DNA of 64,000 nucleotides from Glaciecola petra (GCF_031846345.1 NZ_JAVRHX010000007.1:78385-142384), one strand, 5' to 3'; positions 1 to 9,703 are shown, counted from the stretch's first letter. A program made the numbers and translations. The notes: a model not told the origin generated them from the sequence alone.

Positions 1-859
1 TAACGGTATTGTCATCTTGTTTTAGAGCATTTGCATTAGTTATTAGCAACGGAATGTACGTTTTCCCAATTTCTGAAAGTAATGGCTGCAGATTGGAGCA
101 AACTTCGTCGAAATCTGACCAATGTTGGGAATCAAACGATATGTCAGAAGCATCGGAAACACGATCTACCCATGCCATAACGCGTGGGCTTAAATTCGAA
201 CAAATCTCTGAAGACGTAGGCTCTACTCTTGTTAACTGTGATAACTGACCATAGATTGCAAAGTCAGCAGCGCTTGGTTGTTTCCCGACAACAAATCCAT
301 GTTGAGAAAGCAATGAATCTAGAATTGTTATGAATCGTGTGTAGCTATTTTCAATTGTACCTTTGGTTATTTCATTTGAGCCGACATACTTGAGTCTATC
401 TTTTTGTCTTTTTGAGAAACTTGCTACCATTTCATTTGCTATTTTTTCACTGATTGTGTGATCCATCCAATAAACAAGTTTTGGCGCCACATGCTTTGCG
501 TTGTGTTCTATGGCCCACCTATAATGAAACATAACTTTTGTTAGCCATTCATCGGCATAGTCTTCGATTAGGTCAACAATGAATCGTATACGATTGTCGT
601 TTGGTAGTGTTTTCTTCAACGAATACTCATTCTCTAATCGACGAATAATTGGTGTACTATCTATTACTGCCTCCAAATCACCATCTTCTTTCGGTAAATA
701 AAAAGTCGGTAACATAGGAGTTTTAGACTTTGGATATCCTTCAATTCCCGTCATTAATCCTCGAAGCATTTTGTATGGAATTTTTCTATATCTAAGATAA
801 GCCCGCATTTTCATGCTGTAGGGTGAACCAGGTGAGCCTAAAAATTCCAGTTCATTCAT
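1..859 (-). CDS. GST-like protein, paralogue 1 (C-terminus outside window)
   Basis: The reading frame starts with ATG at 859 and stays open to the left edge, so the protein is cut off after about 286 codons. It has a thioredoxin-like GST N-terminal part (PGSPYSMKMRAYLRYRKIPY near residues 9-28, then a cis-Pro-like LPTF and an IDSTPII segment). A helical C-terminal part follows, with the N-capping-box-like motif KQPSAADF. The layout matches three other long GST-like proteins in this island (10977, 13359, 24427). It begins 7 nt after the DJ-1-like gene and is probably the last visible gene of the leftward SDR-sulfatase-DJ-1 operon. Glutathione use is not proven: no classical catalytic Ser/Cys/Tyr is obvious. 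Substrate unknown. Confidence 0.8.
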   Translation of the reverse strand, partial: MNELEFLGSPGSPYSMKMRAYLRYRKIPYKMLRGLMTGIEGYPKSKTPMLPTFYLPKEDGDLEAVIDSTPIIRRLENEYSLKKTLPNDNRIRFIVDLIEDYADEWLTKVMFHYRWAIEHNAKHVAPKLVYWMDHTISEKIANEMVASFSKRQKDRLKYVGSNEITKGTIENSYTRFITILDSLLSQHGFVVGKQPSAADFAIYGQLSQLTRVEPTSSEICSNLSPRVMAWVDRVSDASDISFDSQHWSDFDEVCSNLQPLLSEIGKTYIPLLITNANALKQDDNTV

Positions 860-866
860 ACTCTAA

Positions 867-1694
867 TTACCTTTTACTTGATAGTCTTTCTAAAATTCGG
901 TGGGAGGTTTCATAACCACTATTTTGGTTTTGGCCAGTAAATATAATTCCGTCTACTGCTACGTGAGTTGCGAACATGTCTTTGAATGCAGTATTGGCCT
1001 CAAAATTTGCACCAAGTTTGCGCAATTCTGATTCTGGGTGTTTTGGCGTTATTTCAATACCTAACTGAGAAATTTGTTGATCAGTTACACCGGTTATTTT
1101 TCTATTTTCAACAATTGGTTTGCCAGCACTGTCTGTTGCTTTAACTAAGCCCAAAGCTCCATGACAAACAGAACCAATAAGAACACCTTTCGAATGAGCA
1201 TTTGAGATTAATTCTCCTAGTTTGTCAGATTGAGCAAAATCATATGCTGCTCCCCAGCCACCTGCTAGAAAAACTACATCGTAGTCAGCGATGTCGATAT
1301 CATTGATGCACAGAGAAGTCTTTAATTTTTCCATTGCGATAGCGTCTCGCTTGAATCGATAGTCATCTGCAGTCGCTAGAGGCCATCCCATAGAGTGAGG
1401 TTCTACCGGGACTTTACCGCCTTTTATGGAAGCAATATCAACCTTCATACCCGCATCCCAAAAAGCGTAATAGGGAACCGTCATTTCTGAAGCAAAAACA
1501 CCTGTTTTCTTTCCAGTCTCTCCTAACGTATCGTGACTTGTTGTGATAACTAAGGCTTTTTGACCGGTTAAATTATAGTGAGGAATTTTATAATGTGGGT
1601 GAAGCCCCAGCGTATTAAGGAACTTTGGAAGCCCATAATAAATAACCAGTAGGAATAGGGGGATTCCTATCATAAGAAAATAAGACCAATGCAT
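867..1694 (-). CDS. membrane-anchored DJ-1/PfpI (Hsp31-like) family protein
   Basis: This 275-residue protein has an N-terminal hydrophobic helix (residues about 4-22) followed by a DJ-1/PfpI domain. The nucleophile elbow GSVCHGA carries Cys177-His178, and Glu70 in ASEMTVPY fits the conserved acid. The family includes Hsp31-type glyoxalases/deglycases and chaperones. The C-terminal part (THVAVDGIIFTGQN) resembles Hsp31/YDR533C-like members. The membrane anchor is unusual for this family and suggests that the domain works at the membrane or in the periplasm. It sits 41 nt after the sulfatase gene and 7 nt before a GST-like gene on the same strand, so it is very likely part of that operon. The reaction in this pathway is unknown; detoxifying a reactive aldehyde is one guess. 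Confidence 0.82.
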   Translation of the reverse strand: MHWSYFLMIGIPLFLLVIYYGLPKFLNTLGLHPHYKIPHYNLTGQKALVITTSHDTLGETGKKTGVFASEMTVPYYAFWDAGMKVDIASIKGGKVPVEPHSMGWPLATADDYRFKRDAIAMEKLKTSLCINDIDIADYDVVFLAGGWGAAYDFAQSDKLGELISNAHSKGVLIGSVCHGALGLVKATDSAGKPIVENRKITGVTDQQISQLGIEITPKHPESELRKLGANFEANTAFKDMFATHVAVDGIIFTGQNQNSGYETSHRILERLSSKR

Positions 1695-1735
1695 TTAGAT
1701 TTCCTTTTTTTATTTCTCTTTATTTAGCGTAACTA

Positions 1736-3505
1736 CTATTTAGCTTTCCGGTTTCGCCGTCTTCGAATTAGAAAAGTGAGCGAACTAGACAAGACAATTA
1801 GGACTATAATCAATAACAACCCATTTTCATTGAACCACTGCCTTGTAGCATTTCTTAGAAGTTGCTTAAGAGCTGTTTCGCCTTTAGCCAATTCAATTAT
1901 TCCCATTTGTTGAGAGTAATCTTGGTATTCACGTATTAATTCATTCAGCACATCCGGATGGGTTGCAGATAAATCTATCGCTTCGCCCGGGTCGGTCGAT
2001 AAATCGAACAGTTGCCAGTTTTCATCGCCGAAAGGGCTTTTAACGAGAGTTATTTTCCATTTCCCTTTGTAAAGAGATGCATTGCCGCTCACTTCAAATG
2101 CGTAGCTATCGTCTCCCCAAATATTGGCTTTTTTATCAGAAAACAATGAACGTAAACTCTTTCCATAGAACTCACTCGGGTCGAATTCCACTCCAGCGGC
2201 ATCGAGTAAGGTTGGGGTAATATCAGAAACGTGACTCCGACTATGGGTAGTACCAGTTTCATTGATACCCGGTCCGGATATGATAAGTGGGACTCTTTGG
2301 CCACCCTCTGTACTATTAAACTTGTATAAATTGAGAGGTGCGGCTGCTACTGTTGCCCACTCTGGTCCAATAGCTCCCATACTTCCGTGAAGCCCGAGGT
2401 TTTCTGGTTCAACATCCCAGCCCTGAGACCTCATCCAAATTTTCTCAGCGTATAATTGCCAATTGAGCTTAATACCAGACATCTTTCCGATAGTATTAAA
2501 TTCTGCTCCGTTGTCAGACGTAATGACTACAATCGTATTCTCTAATTCACCGGTGCTTTCCAAATAGCGAAGGAGTCTACCTAAGTGGAAGTCGGCTGCT
2601 TCAGTCATACCAGCATTTACTTGCATTGAACGAGCCCAATAGTATTGTTCTTCTTCTGACAGACTGTTCCAGTCTCTATGAGACTCGTGTGTTTCAGCCA
2701 ATTGGCTAGAACTAGGAATCAACCCTAAGTCTTTTGCTTTAGCCAATCTCTGATTCCTCATAATATCCCAACCTTGGTCAAATACGCCGTTGTAGTTTTC
2801 GATGTATTCGATAGGTGCTTGTACAGGGATATGGATTGCTTGAAGTGATAAAAAACCAAAAAAAGGACGGTCTTTATCCGCACTGTCAACATAAGAAATC
2901 ATTTTTTCTACCAGATCTCTCGACGAATAAAAATCTGGAGGCAAATTCGTACGCTCTCCATCCTCAAACCACTTAACGTCTTTGTAAAGAGGCATGTATG
3001 GCGCTTCTCTATAATTACTACCACCTGTAGCATCCAATACAAACGACCGGTCAAAGCCAAACCTGTGTGGAAGATTTGCTCCAACTCGACCAATTCCCCA
3101 TTTGCCAGAGACAAATGTTTGATATCCGACACCTCTAAGCCTAGACGCAAGTGTCTCTTGGTCTTGCTCCCAAGTCATTGAATAACTGGGGTTCTCTTCC
3201 ATATCTGGTGAAATAACCTCTACCAGTGTCGACATTCCCATACTATGGCTGTTCATACCGGTCATTAACATCGCTCGGCTTGGTCCGCACAGTGGTGATG
3301 TATTGAACTGGCTAAACTTGAGACCCTTGTTTGCAAGTGAGTCAATGTTAGGGGTTTTGGCATCACTGCCGTACGGTCCTAGACCCATGAAACCCACATC
3401 ATCAAACAAGACGAGCAGAATATTGGGTTGCTCTTGTTTTTCTTCTTGATCTGCGTTCACGAAAACCGAAAATGCCATGACCAACAGAATAAAAGTAATT
3501 TTCAC
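1736..3505 (-). CDS. sulfatase (formylglycine type) with C-terminal membrane anchor
   Basis: A 589-residue type I sulfatase that hydrolyses sulfate esters. It has a signal peptide (residues 1-18, ending FVNA), the metal-binding Asp pair LFDDVG (35-36), and the formylglycine motif CGPSR starting at Cys73, followed by the usual MLMTG. The TSDNGAE segment and a further Asp/His region are also present. The C-terminus carries a hydrophobic helix (LLLIIVLIVLSSS) and then a basic RRRRNRK tail, as expected for a protein anchored in the inner membrane and facing the periplasm. Maturation needs a formylglycine-generating enzyme, which is not in this window. It lies 24 nt after the SDR gene. Family is clear; the natural sulfate ester cannot be told from sequence. 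Confidence 0.93.
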   Translation of the reverse strand: MKITFILLVMAFSVFVNADQEEKQEQPNILLVLFDDVGFMGLGPYGSDAKTPNIDSLANKGLKFSQFNTSPLCGPSRAMLMTGMNSHSMGMSTLVEVISPDMEENPSYSMTWEQDQETLASRLRGVGYQTFVSGKWGIGRVGANLPHRFGFDRSFVLDATGGSNYREAPYMPLYKDVKWFEDGERTNLPPDFYSSRDLVEKMISYVDSADKDRPFFGFLSLQAIHIPVQAPIEYIENYNGVFDQGWDIMRNQRLAKAKDLGLIPSSSQLAETHESHRDWNSLSEEEQYYWARSMQVNAGMTEAADFHLGRLLRYLESTGELENTIVVITSDNGAEFNTIGKMSGIKLNWQLYAEKIWMRSQGWDVEPENLGLHGSMGAIGPEWATVAAAPLNLYKFNSTEGGQRVPLIISGPGINETGTTHSRSHVSDITPTLLDAAGVEFDPSEFYGKSLRSLFSDKKANIWGDDSYAFEVSGNASLYKGKWKITLVKSPFGDENWQLFDLSTDPGEAIDLSATHPDVLNELIREYQDYSQQMGIIELAKGETALKQLLRNATRQWFNENGLLLIIVLIVLSSSLTFLIRRRRNRKAK

Positions 3506-3529
3506 TAAAATTTCTCCAATATTTTGTCT

Positions 3530-4282
3530 TTATAGGGTTTGCCCATCTTCTAACGCCAATGTTTGACCAGTTAGATATTCTTGGTCTGGTGAGCATAAAT
3601 AGACAATTGCTTTATCTAACACTTCAGATGTGCCAATTCGTTTCCTTGGCATGAGTTTGTTTATTACGTCTAAGCCTGCGGGGCTATCAAAATACTTTTC
3701 ATTGAGATCTGTCTTGATATATCCAGGTGCGAGTGTATTTACATTGATCCCTTGATTAACCCATTCTCTGGCGAGTTGCTGGCTGAGTCGAGCGATAGCA
3801 GCTTTTGACGTTCCATAGACTGTGTGACCAGGCATCGCTTTTCTATCAGAAACTGAGCCGACATTGACGATTCTTCCTTTCACTCCATTTGCAATCCACC
3901 GTCTAGCTAATTCCGTTGATAAAAAATATGGGGCCTTAAGATTGAGGTCCATAATAAAATCAAAGTCTTTTACCGTCATTTCAGTTGCTTTTTTACTTAT
4001 AGACGAACCAGCATTGTTGACAAGACAATGAACCATGCCTACTTGTGCTTCTGCTGCGTCAATAGCTAGGCTGTACGATTCAAAATCGGTAACGTCTAGC
4101 TCGAGCGGAACAGCTTCACCTCCATGCTTATTTATGTCGGCACACAATTCCCTTAACTTCTCTAAGCGTCTGGCAGCGGCAACTACTTTATATCCATCCT
4201 TACTTAGCGCTCTGCAAAATTGCGACCCCAGCCCAGAAGAAGCACCCGTTACTAGAACTGTTTTGTTCTCGTTTATTGTCAT
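3530..4282 (-). CDS. short-chain dehydrogenase/reductase (SDR)
   Basis: A 250-residue classical SDR: cofactor motif TGASSGLG at 12-19, the NNAG motif at 89-92, catalytic Ser143, Tyr156 and Lys160 (YGTSK), and the C-terminal GQTLALEDGQ end typical of the family. Such enzymes oxidise or reduce hydroxyl/keto groups with NAD(P)(H). It is the first gene of the leftward operon (SDR, sulfatase, DJ-1-like, GST-like) and is divergent from the acyl-CoA dehydrogenase operon. The 152-bp gap between them holds operator-like sites. The pairing with a sulfatase suggests oxidation of an alcohol freed by desulfation, but this is inference. Confidence 0.9.
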   Translation of the reverse strand: MTINENKTVLVTGASSGLGSQFCRALSKDGYKVVAAARRLEKLRELCADINKHGGEAVPLELDVTDFESYSLAIDAAEAQVGMVHCLVNNAGSSISKKATEMTVKDFDFIMDLNLKAPYFLSTELARRWIANGVKGRIVNVGSVSDRKAMPGHTVYGTSKAAIARLSQQLAREWVNQGINVNTLAPGYIKTDLNEKYFDSPAGLDVINKLMPRKRIGTSEVLDKAIVYLCSPDQEYLTGQTLALEDGQTL

Positions 4283-4326
4283 TGTCCAAGTTCAAATTCA
4301 TTGAATATTTCTAAGACAATAACAAA

Positions 4327-4400
4327 TTACACAGTATATGACAAAATATTTGAAATTGCCTTGAAGTGACCAGTTAAATAAATTAGCATTAATTATGACA
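4327..4400. promoter_or_regulatory. two operator-like sites in the divergent SDR / acyl-CoA dehydrogenase promoter
   Basis: Site 1 (4327-4343) reads TTACAC-AGTAT-ATGACA and site 2 (4384-4400) reads TAGCAT-TAATT-ATGACA. Both keep the spacing of the island pattern TGWCAY-N5-RTGWCA but have one or two mismatches in the left half. They lie between two divergent operons, where a shared repressor could control both. These are the weakest members of the set. Confidence 0.5.
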
Positions 4401-4434
4401 ATAGTTTTCAACAATAGAAATTGAGAGAAGTACA

Positions 4435-6213
4435 ATGCCACTTTTTAAAGCCCCTTTAGACGATCTCAGATTTGTTTTACATGATGTGTTAAAGGTTTCA
4501 GAGCAAGATATACCGGGTTATTCCGACTTGGATGAAGAGTTAACTTCAGCTATTCTCGATGAGGCTGGCAAATTAGCAAATGATGTATTCGCGCCATTAA
4601 ACCAAGTTGGGGACAGAGAGGGCTGTAAGCTAGAAAATGGCATTGTGATAACACCAACAGGTTTTAAAGAGGCCTATCAGAAATTTTGTGAAAACGGCTG
4701 GAGTGCACTAGATCTGCCTGAAGAATACGGAGGGCAGAACATTCCGACAGTTGTTACCCTTGCAACGAACGAATTGTTTGTTTCAGCGAATCAAGCACTC
4801 TGCATGTATACCGGCCTGACCCATGGTGCTTGGATGGCAATTCATTCTCATGCCTCTGAAGAACTCAAAGAGACTTACCTTCATAAAATGACCACAGGTG
4901 AATGGTCAGGAACTATGAATCTGACTGAACCACATTGTGGTACTGACTTAGGGTTGATGAGAACTAAAGCTGTACCCTCGAATGATGGCTCATACAAATT
5001 GTCCGGTTCAAAGATTTTCATTTCTTCCGGTGATCATGAACTCGCAGAAAACATTATCCATCTCGTTCTTGCAAAAATTCAAGGTGCCCCTGAAGGTATT
5101 AAAGGAGTCTCTTTGTTTATCGTTCCTAAATATTTAGTCAATAAAGATGGAACATTAGGTGCCCGTAATGGCGTTTCTGTAGGCAGTTTAGAACATAAGA
5201 TGGGAATTCATGGCAACGCTACGTGTGTACTAAATTATGACGATGCAGAAGGTTATCTAGTAGGCGAGCCTAATAAAGGTATGCAAGCAATGTTTACAAT
5301 GATGAATGAGGCAAGAATCGGCACTGGTATGCAAGGTTATTGTATTGCCGCATCAGCTTACGCTAATGCTGTGGAATACGCTAAAGATAGGCTACAAGGA
5401 CGTGACGTTAAGTCAGTTAACAATACCGAAGGACCTGCTGACCCAATCATAGTTCATCCTGATATTCGCAGAACGTTAATGGATCAGAAAAGCTATATAG
5501 AAGGGGCACGTTTATTCAGTTTATGGTTAGCCACTTTAGTCGATAAGAGCGAACGTGCAAAAGACGAACAGGCGGCAGATATGCTCGCTTTGTTGACCCC
5601 AGTAATAAAGGCATTTGTTACTGATAAAGGATATGAAGCTGCGACAAATGCACAACAGGTGCTTGGGGGTCATGGATACATAGAAGAGTGGGGTATGTCT
5701 CAATTTGTCCGAGACGTGCGAATATCACAAATATACGAAGGTGCTAATGGCGTTCAAGCGTTAGATTTGGTTGGTCGTAAGTTGGGCGCTAAGGGCGGAA
5801 AGCCGGTCATGGCATTTGGGATGATGATCAAAGAATTCATTGATTCTATCAGTTCAGACGGATCTCTTTCATATTCGGTTGGGAAGCCTCTTCTAGCTGC
5901 ATTGGGTGATTTTCAAACCGGATGCACATATTTAATGCAAAATGGTGCCCAAGACCCTCATGCAGCGCTGTCTGGTTCCACAGACTTCCTTCATCTAATG
6001 GGGCATTTATGCTTTGGATATGTTTTGGGAATGAGTGCGAAAGCTTCTCATGAGAAGCTCGGTGAAAGCGATATGAACGAAGAGTTTTATTGCCAAAAAA
6101 TTAACACTGTCCAACACTACCTTCATAGACAATTACCAATGACAAGGATGCACCTAAAACGTATTCAGGCTGGTCCTGATACTGTTATGTCTCCATCAGT
6201 TGAATCATTCTAA
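4435..6213 (+). CDS. acyl-CoA dehydrogenase (DmdC-like, long form)
   Basis: A 592-residue FAD-dependent acyl-CoA dehydrogenase. It carries out the alpha,beta-desaturation step of beta-oxidation. The length and the extra C-terminal domain fit the DmdC-like subgroup (about 590 residues) rather than short ACADs of about 380 residues. Visible features are the N-terminal APLDDLRFVLHDVL helix, the flavin-binding MNLTEPHCGTDLG, the GGHGYIEEW segment, and a catalytic-type Glu435 in IYEGANG. A GAGAG ribosome site stands 7 nt before the ATG. Thiolase and FadJ-like genes follow at 24 and 12 nt, so the three steps of a beta-oxidation spiral are co-transcribed. The chain that is shortened is unknown; DmdC itself acts on methylmercaptopropionyl-CoA, but similarity does not fix the substrate. 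Confidence 0.93.
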   Translation: MPLFKAPLDDLRFVLHDVLKVSEQDIPGYSDLDEELTSAILDEAGKLANDVFAPLNQVGDREGCKLENGIVITPTGFKEAYQKFCENGWSALDLPEEYGGQNIPTVVTLATNELFVSANQALCMYTGLTHGAWMAIHSHASEELKETYLHKMTTGEWSGTMNLTEPHCGTDLGLMRTKAVPSNDGSYKLSGSKIFISSGDHELAENIIHLVLAKIQGAPEGIKGVSLFIVPKYLVNKDGTLGARNGVSVGSLEHKMGIHGNATCVLNYDDAEGYLVGEPNKGMQAMFTMMNEARIGTGMQGYCIAASAYANAVEYAKDRLQGRDVKSVNNTEGPADPIIVHPDIRRTLMDQKSYIEGARLFSLWLATLVDKSERAKDEQAADMLALLTPVIKAFVTDKGYEAATNAQQVLGGHGYIEEWGMSQFVRDVRISQIYEGANGVQALDLVGRKLGAKGGKPVMAFGMMIKEFIDSISSDGSLSYSVGKPLLAALGDFQTGCTYLMQNGAQDPHAALSGSTDFLHLMGHLCFGYVLGMSAKASHEKLGESDMNEEFYCQKINTVQHYLHRQLPMTRMHLKRIQAGPDTVMSPSVESF

Positions 6214-6237
6214 CGAAATATAAAGCGGGAAACTCAC

Positions 6238-7452
6238 ATGACACGAGATGTTTTTATTTATGACGCAATAAGAAGCCCGAGAGGCAAGGGCCGGAAAGAT
6301 GGCAAACTACACCAAACTAGCGCATTGCATCTTTCATCTGAAATGTTGAATGCCCTTATTGAAAGGAATGCATTTGAAGTCACAGAAATCGAGGATGTTA
6401 TATGGGGCAATGTAACCCAAGTTGGTGAGCAAGGAGCATGCCTTGCAAGATCAGCTGTATTAAATTCGAACTTAGCTGAATCAACCCCTGGTTTATCAAT
6501 TAACAGGTTTTGTGCTTCAGGGCTTGAAGCAATGAATTTGGGCGCTGCACAGATTCAAGGTGGAGTAGGTGAAGCTTATATTTGCGGTGGTGTCGAGATG
6601 ATGGGGCGGGTTCCCATGGGGTCAGATGGCGGAGCAATTGCGGTTGATCCCTCAGTTGCCCATAAAGCCTACTTCGTACCCCAAGGAATTTCTGCAGACA
6701 TCATTGCGACAGAATATGGTTTTACTCGCGAAGAGTGTGATCGATACTCTGCAGAGTCTCAAAAACGCGCGTTCGAAGCATGGCAAGACAATAGGTTCAA
6801 CAAATCAGTAGTACCAGTGAAAGATATAAATGGACTTACAATTCTTGACCGAGACGAATACATAAGACCTGAAACAACATTTGAGTCTTTACAAAGCTTA
6901 AACCCAGCCTTTAAAAAGCAAGGAGAAAGCGTTCCTGGCTTTGATCATGTTGCATTGCTGAAATATCCACATCTTCCAGCAATTGAACACGTCCATCACG
7001 CTGGAAACTCTTCTGGCATTGTAGATGGTGCTGCTGCGATTCTCGTTGGATCCAGGGAATTTGGAGAAAGAAATAACCTTAAGCCTAGAGCTAGAATTAG
7101 AGCAATGGCCAAAATAGGTTCCGACCCAACAATAAACTTGACTGGTCCAGTCCCAGTTACAGAAAAAATATTGGCGCAAGCTGGTCTTTCCATTGATGAC
7201 ATTGATCTATTTGAGGTAAATGAAGCATTTGCGTCAGTGGTATTGCGATTTATGCAAGCTTTCAATGTCGAGCATGACAAAGTCAACGTAAATGGTGGCG
7301 CAATTGCTATGGGGCACCCTCTGGGAGCAACTGGTGCGATGCTTATATCAACGTTGCTTGATGAACTAGAACGAAGCGACAAAAAGCTTGGCTTAGCAAC
7401 ATTGTGTGTCGCTGCGGGCATGGGTTCTGCAACCATACTTGAATTGGTCTAA
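6238..7452 (+). CDS. acetyl-CoA C-acyltransferase (degradative thiolase, FadA-like)
   Basis: A 404-residue thiolase that cleaves 3-ketoacyl-CoA with CoA to acetyl-CoA and a shortened acyl-CoA. The nucleophile is Cys92 in NRFCASGLEAM, with His360 in AMGHPLGATGA and the second Cys390 in LCVAAGMGSA. The order of motifs and the length fit FadA-type degradative thiolases. It lies between the acyl-CoA dehydrogenase and the FadJ-like gene with short gaps, so it completes the cycle in one transcript. A host housekeeping fadBA pair is expected elsewhere, so this set is probably specialised. Confidence 0.94.
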   Translation: MTRDVFIYDAIRSPRGKGRKDGKLHQTSALHLSSEMLNALIERNAFEVTEIEDVIWGNVTQVGEQGACLARSAVLNSNLAESTPGLSINRFCASGLEAMNLGAAQIQGGVGEAYICGGVEMMGRVPMGSDGGAIAVDPSVAHKAYFVPQGISADIIATEYGFTREECDRYSAESQKRAFEAWQDNRFNKSVVPVKDINGLTILDRDEYIRPETTFESLQSLNPAFKKQGESVPGFDHVALLKYPHLPAIEHVHHAGNSSGIVDGAAAILVGSREFGERNNLKPRARIRAMAKIGSDPTINLTGPVPVTEKILAQAGLSIDDIDLFEVNEAFASVVLRFMQAFNVEHDKVNVNGGAIAMGHPLGATGAMLISTLLDELERSDKKLGLATLCVAAGMGSATILELV

Positions 7453-7464
7453 TCGGAGGTAATA

Positions 7465-9642
7465 ATGTCTATTTTTAACTTATCTGTTGATGCCAATGGA
7501 ATTGCAATTATCACGTGGGATGTTCCCGGCGCAACGATGAATGTCATGTCTTCCGCGGGCTATGAAGAGTTGAGCATTCATATTGAAACAGTGCTTACGG
7601 ATGACTCAATTAAGGGTGCTGTCATAACTTCTGGTAAAAAAGACTTTGCCGGCGGAATGGATCTAAATGAACTTGGTGCAATGAAAGCAAATGCGGGTAA
7701 AGAAAACCCTGCAAGCACCATTTTTCAAAGCGTAATGAATGGCCACCAAATTCTAAGAAGAATTGAACGTGCAGGAATGGATAAAAAAACCAACGAAGGT
7801 GGAAAGCCAATCGTATCTGCCCTTCCTGGAACAGCTGCCGGGATTGGAATTGAGTTGGCATTATCCACTCATAGAGTTTTCGTTTCTGATCGTAAAGGTG
7901 CCAAATATGGATTACCTGAATCTTTAGTTGGAATTTTTCCTGGTGGAGGCGGAACAGTTCGAATGCTTTTCCGTGTAGGGCTTGTTAATGCCATGCAGCT
8001 TTTATCTCAAGGGAAAATGCTAGATGCACAAAAAGCCCTAAATGCGGGGTACGTTGATGAAGTCGTGCCTCATGAGGAATTGCTTACTAGGGCGAAACAA
8101 TGGATTCTAACTGCTTCAAATGAAGATATAGTTAAGCCGTGGGACAAAAAGGGTTTTAAACTTCCTGGGGGAGGAGCTTATCATCCCGCTGGTATGATGA
8201 ACTTTTTGGGTTCAACTGCAATTGTTCATCATAGCACCAAAGGCGTGTATCAAAATCAGTCTGCTCTACTATCGGTAATGTATGAATCATCAATGGTCGA
8301 TTTTGATACAGCTATTGAAATTGAAGCAAGATGGTTCACTAAAGTTTTATTGAATCCATCTTCGGAAGCGATGATACGTTCGTTGTTTTTGAACAAACAA
8401 GCGCTTGAGAAAGGTGCAAATCGTCCTAAAGAAATACCAGATATGTCTGTTAAGAAACTAGGGATATTAGGTGCAGGCTTGATGGGGGCGGGAATTGCTC
8501 AAGTATCGGCAAAGGCGGGAATCGAAGTTGTTCTATTGGACCGCGATCAGGAATCTGCAGAAAAAGGAAAAGCTTACTCAGCGAATATTCTTGACAAAGC
8601 AATCGCAAAAGGGCGTTCGACTTCTAGCAAAAAAGAAGCCTTGCTTGCGTTAATAAAACCTACTGCTAATTACGAAGATCTTTCTGGTTGCGATCTTATA
8701 GTTGAGGCTGTTTTTGAAGACAAAGGTGTGAAAGCCGAAGCAACAAAACAAGCGGAGGCTCAGATGACCACTGACGCTGTTTTTGCGTCAAACACTTCCA
8801 CTTTGCCAATTAGCGAACTAGCGAGGGCAAGTAAAAACGCAGAACGTTTCATTGGCATCCATTTCTTTTCTCCAGTGGAAAGAATGGCCTTAGTCGAAAT
8901 CATTAAGGGTGAAAAAACGGGTGACCATGCAGTTGCAAAGGCTTTAGATTTTGTAAGACAAATAGGTAAAACCCCTATTGTTGTAAATGACGCTCGTTAC
9001 TTTTACGCAAATCGCTGCATCATTCCTTATGCAAACGAAGGCGTAAAAATGTTGAAGGAAGGAGTAAATCCACACCTTATCGAGAATGCAGCAAAACAAC
9101 TAGGAATGCCGCTTGGTCCATTACAGTTGAATGACGAAACCGCCATAGACTTAGCGTATCGAATAATGACAGCAACTAAAGCTGATCTCGGTGATGAATA
9201 TGAGCCAACAGGTACCGAAGAAGTCGTAGAGTTTTTGTATAATGCAGGGCGATTCGGGAAGAAGACAAAGGCAGGCTTCTACGAATACGATTCGAATGGG
9301 AAACGTCAACAAATTTGGAAAGGCCTCAACAAACAATTTCCGCTTCTTGAGGTACAACCTTCATTTGAAGAAATCAAAGATAGATTAGCGCTAAGTCAGA
9401 GCTTTGAAGCGGTTAGAGCGCTCGAAGAAGGTGTATTGGAAGATATACGAGAAGGTGATGTTGGCGCTATTTTGGGATGGGGTTTTATGCCTTGGTCAGG
9501 TGGACCATTTGGTTACCTAGATATTGTCGGTGCAGATAACGCTGTAGCCAAAGGGAACGATTTAGCCATCAAATACGGCAAACAATTTAAACCTCCAAAG
9601 AAACTTCTTGAGCACAGTCAGTTAGGAACAACCTTTTATTAA
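7465..9642 (+). CDS. FadB/FadJ-like enoyl-CoA hydratase / 3-hydroxyacyl-CoA dehydrogenase
   Basis: A 725-residue bifunctional enzyme. Residues about 1-190 form the crotonase domain (PGTAAGIGIELAL with Glu130, and LPESLVGIFPGGGG with Glu152 as the likely acid/base pair). Residues about 330-510 are the NAD-binding 3-hydroxyacyl-CoA dehydrogenase domain (GAGLMGAG at 336-343, then GIHFFSPVERM with the catalytic-type His), followed by the C-terminal dehydrogenase helices. An AATCGGAGGT ribosome site precedes the ATG. It hydrates enoyl-CoA and oxidises the 3-hydroxy product. It ends the three-gene beta-oxidation block; a stem-loop follows at 9652. Confidence 0.94.
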   Translation: MSIFNLSVDANGIAIITWDVPGATMNVMSSAGYEELSIHIETVLTDDSIKGAVITSGKKDFAGGMDLNELGAMKANAGKENPASTIFQSVMNGHQILRRIERAGMDKKTNEGGKPIVSALPGTAAGIGIELALSTHRVFVSDRKGAKYGLPESLVGIFPGGGGTVRMLFRVGLVNAMQLLSQGKMLDAQKALNAGYVDEVVPHEELLTRAKQWILTASNEDIVKPWDKKGFKLPGGGAYHPAGMMNFLGSTAIVHHSTKGVYQNQSALLSVMYESSMVDFDTAIEIEARWFTKVLLNPSSEAMIRSLFLNKQALEKGANRPKEIPDMSVKKLGILGAGLMGAGIAQVSAKAGIEVVLLDRDQESAEKGKAYSANILDKAIAKGRSTSSKKEALLALIKPTANYEDLSGCDLIVEAVFEDKGVKAEATKQAEAQMTTDAVFASNTSTLPISELARASKNAERFIGIHFFSPVERMALVEIIKGEKTGDHAVAKALDFVRQIGKTPIVVNDARYFYANRCIIPYANEGVKMLKEGVNPHLIENAAKQLGMPLGPLQLNDETAIDLAYRIMTATKADLGDEYEPTGTEEVVEFLYNAGRFGKKTKAGFYEYDSNGKRQQIWKGLNKQFPLLEVQPSFEEIKDRLALSQSFEAVRALEEGVLEDIREGDVGAILGWGFMPWSGGPFGYLDIVGADNAVAKGNDLAIKYGKQFKPPKKLLEHSQLGTTFY

Positions 9643-9651
9643 AATTGTTAA

Positions 9652-9685
9652 GAATGGCTTGCAAGCTAATGCTTGTTAGCCATTC
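9652..9685 (+). terminator. stem-loop after the beta-oxidation operon
   Basis: GAATGGCTTGCAAGC and GCTTGTTAGCCATTC flank a TAAT loop and pair along about 13 of 15 positions, 9 nt after the FadJ-like stop codon. No clear T-run follows, so it may be a weak terminator, a Rho-assisted end or an mRNA-stabilising hairpin. Confidence 0.5.
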
Positions 9686-9703
9686 AATATTGTGGACAGA
9701 TAA

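Noticed and set aside
9..248. 79-codon plus-strand frame at the left edge
   Set aside because: It lies antisense within the open GST-like frame (1-859), which has clear family motifs.
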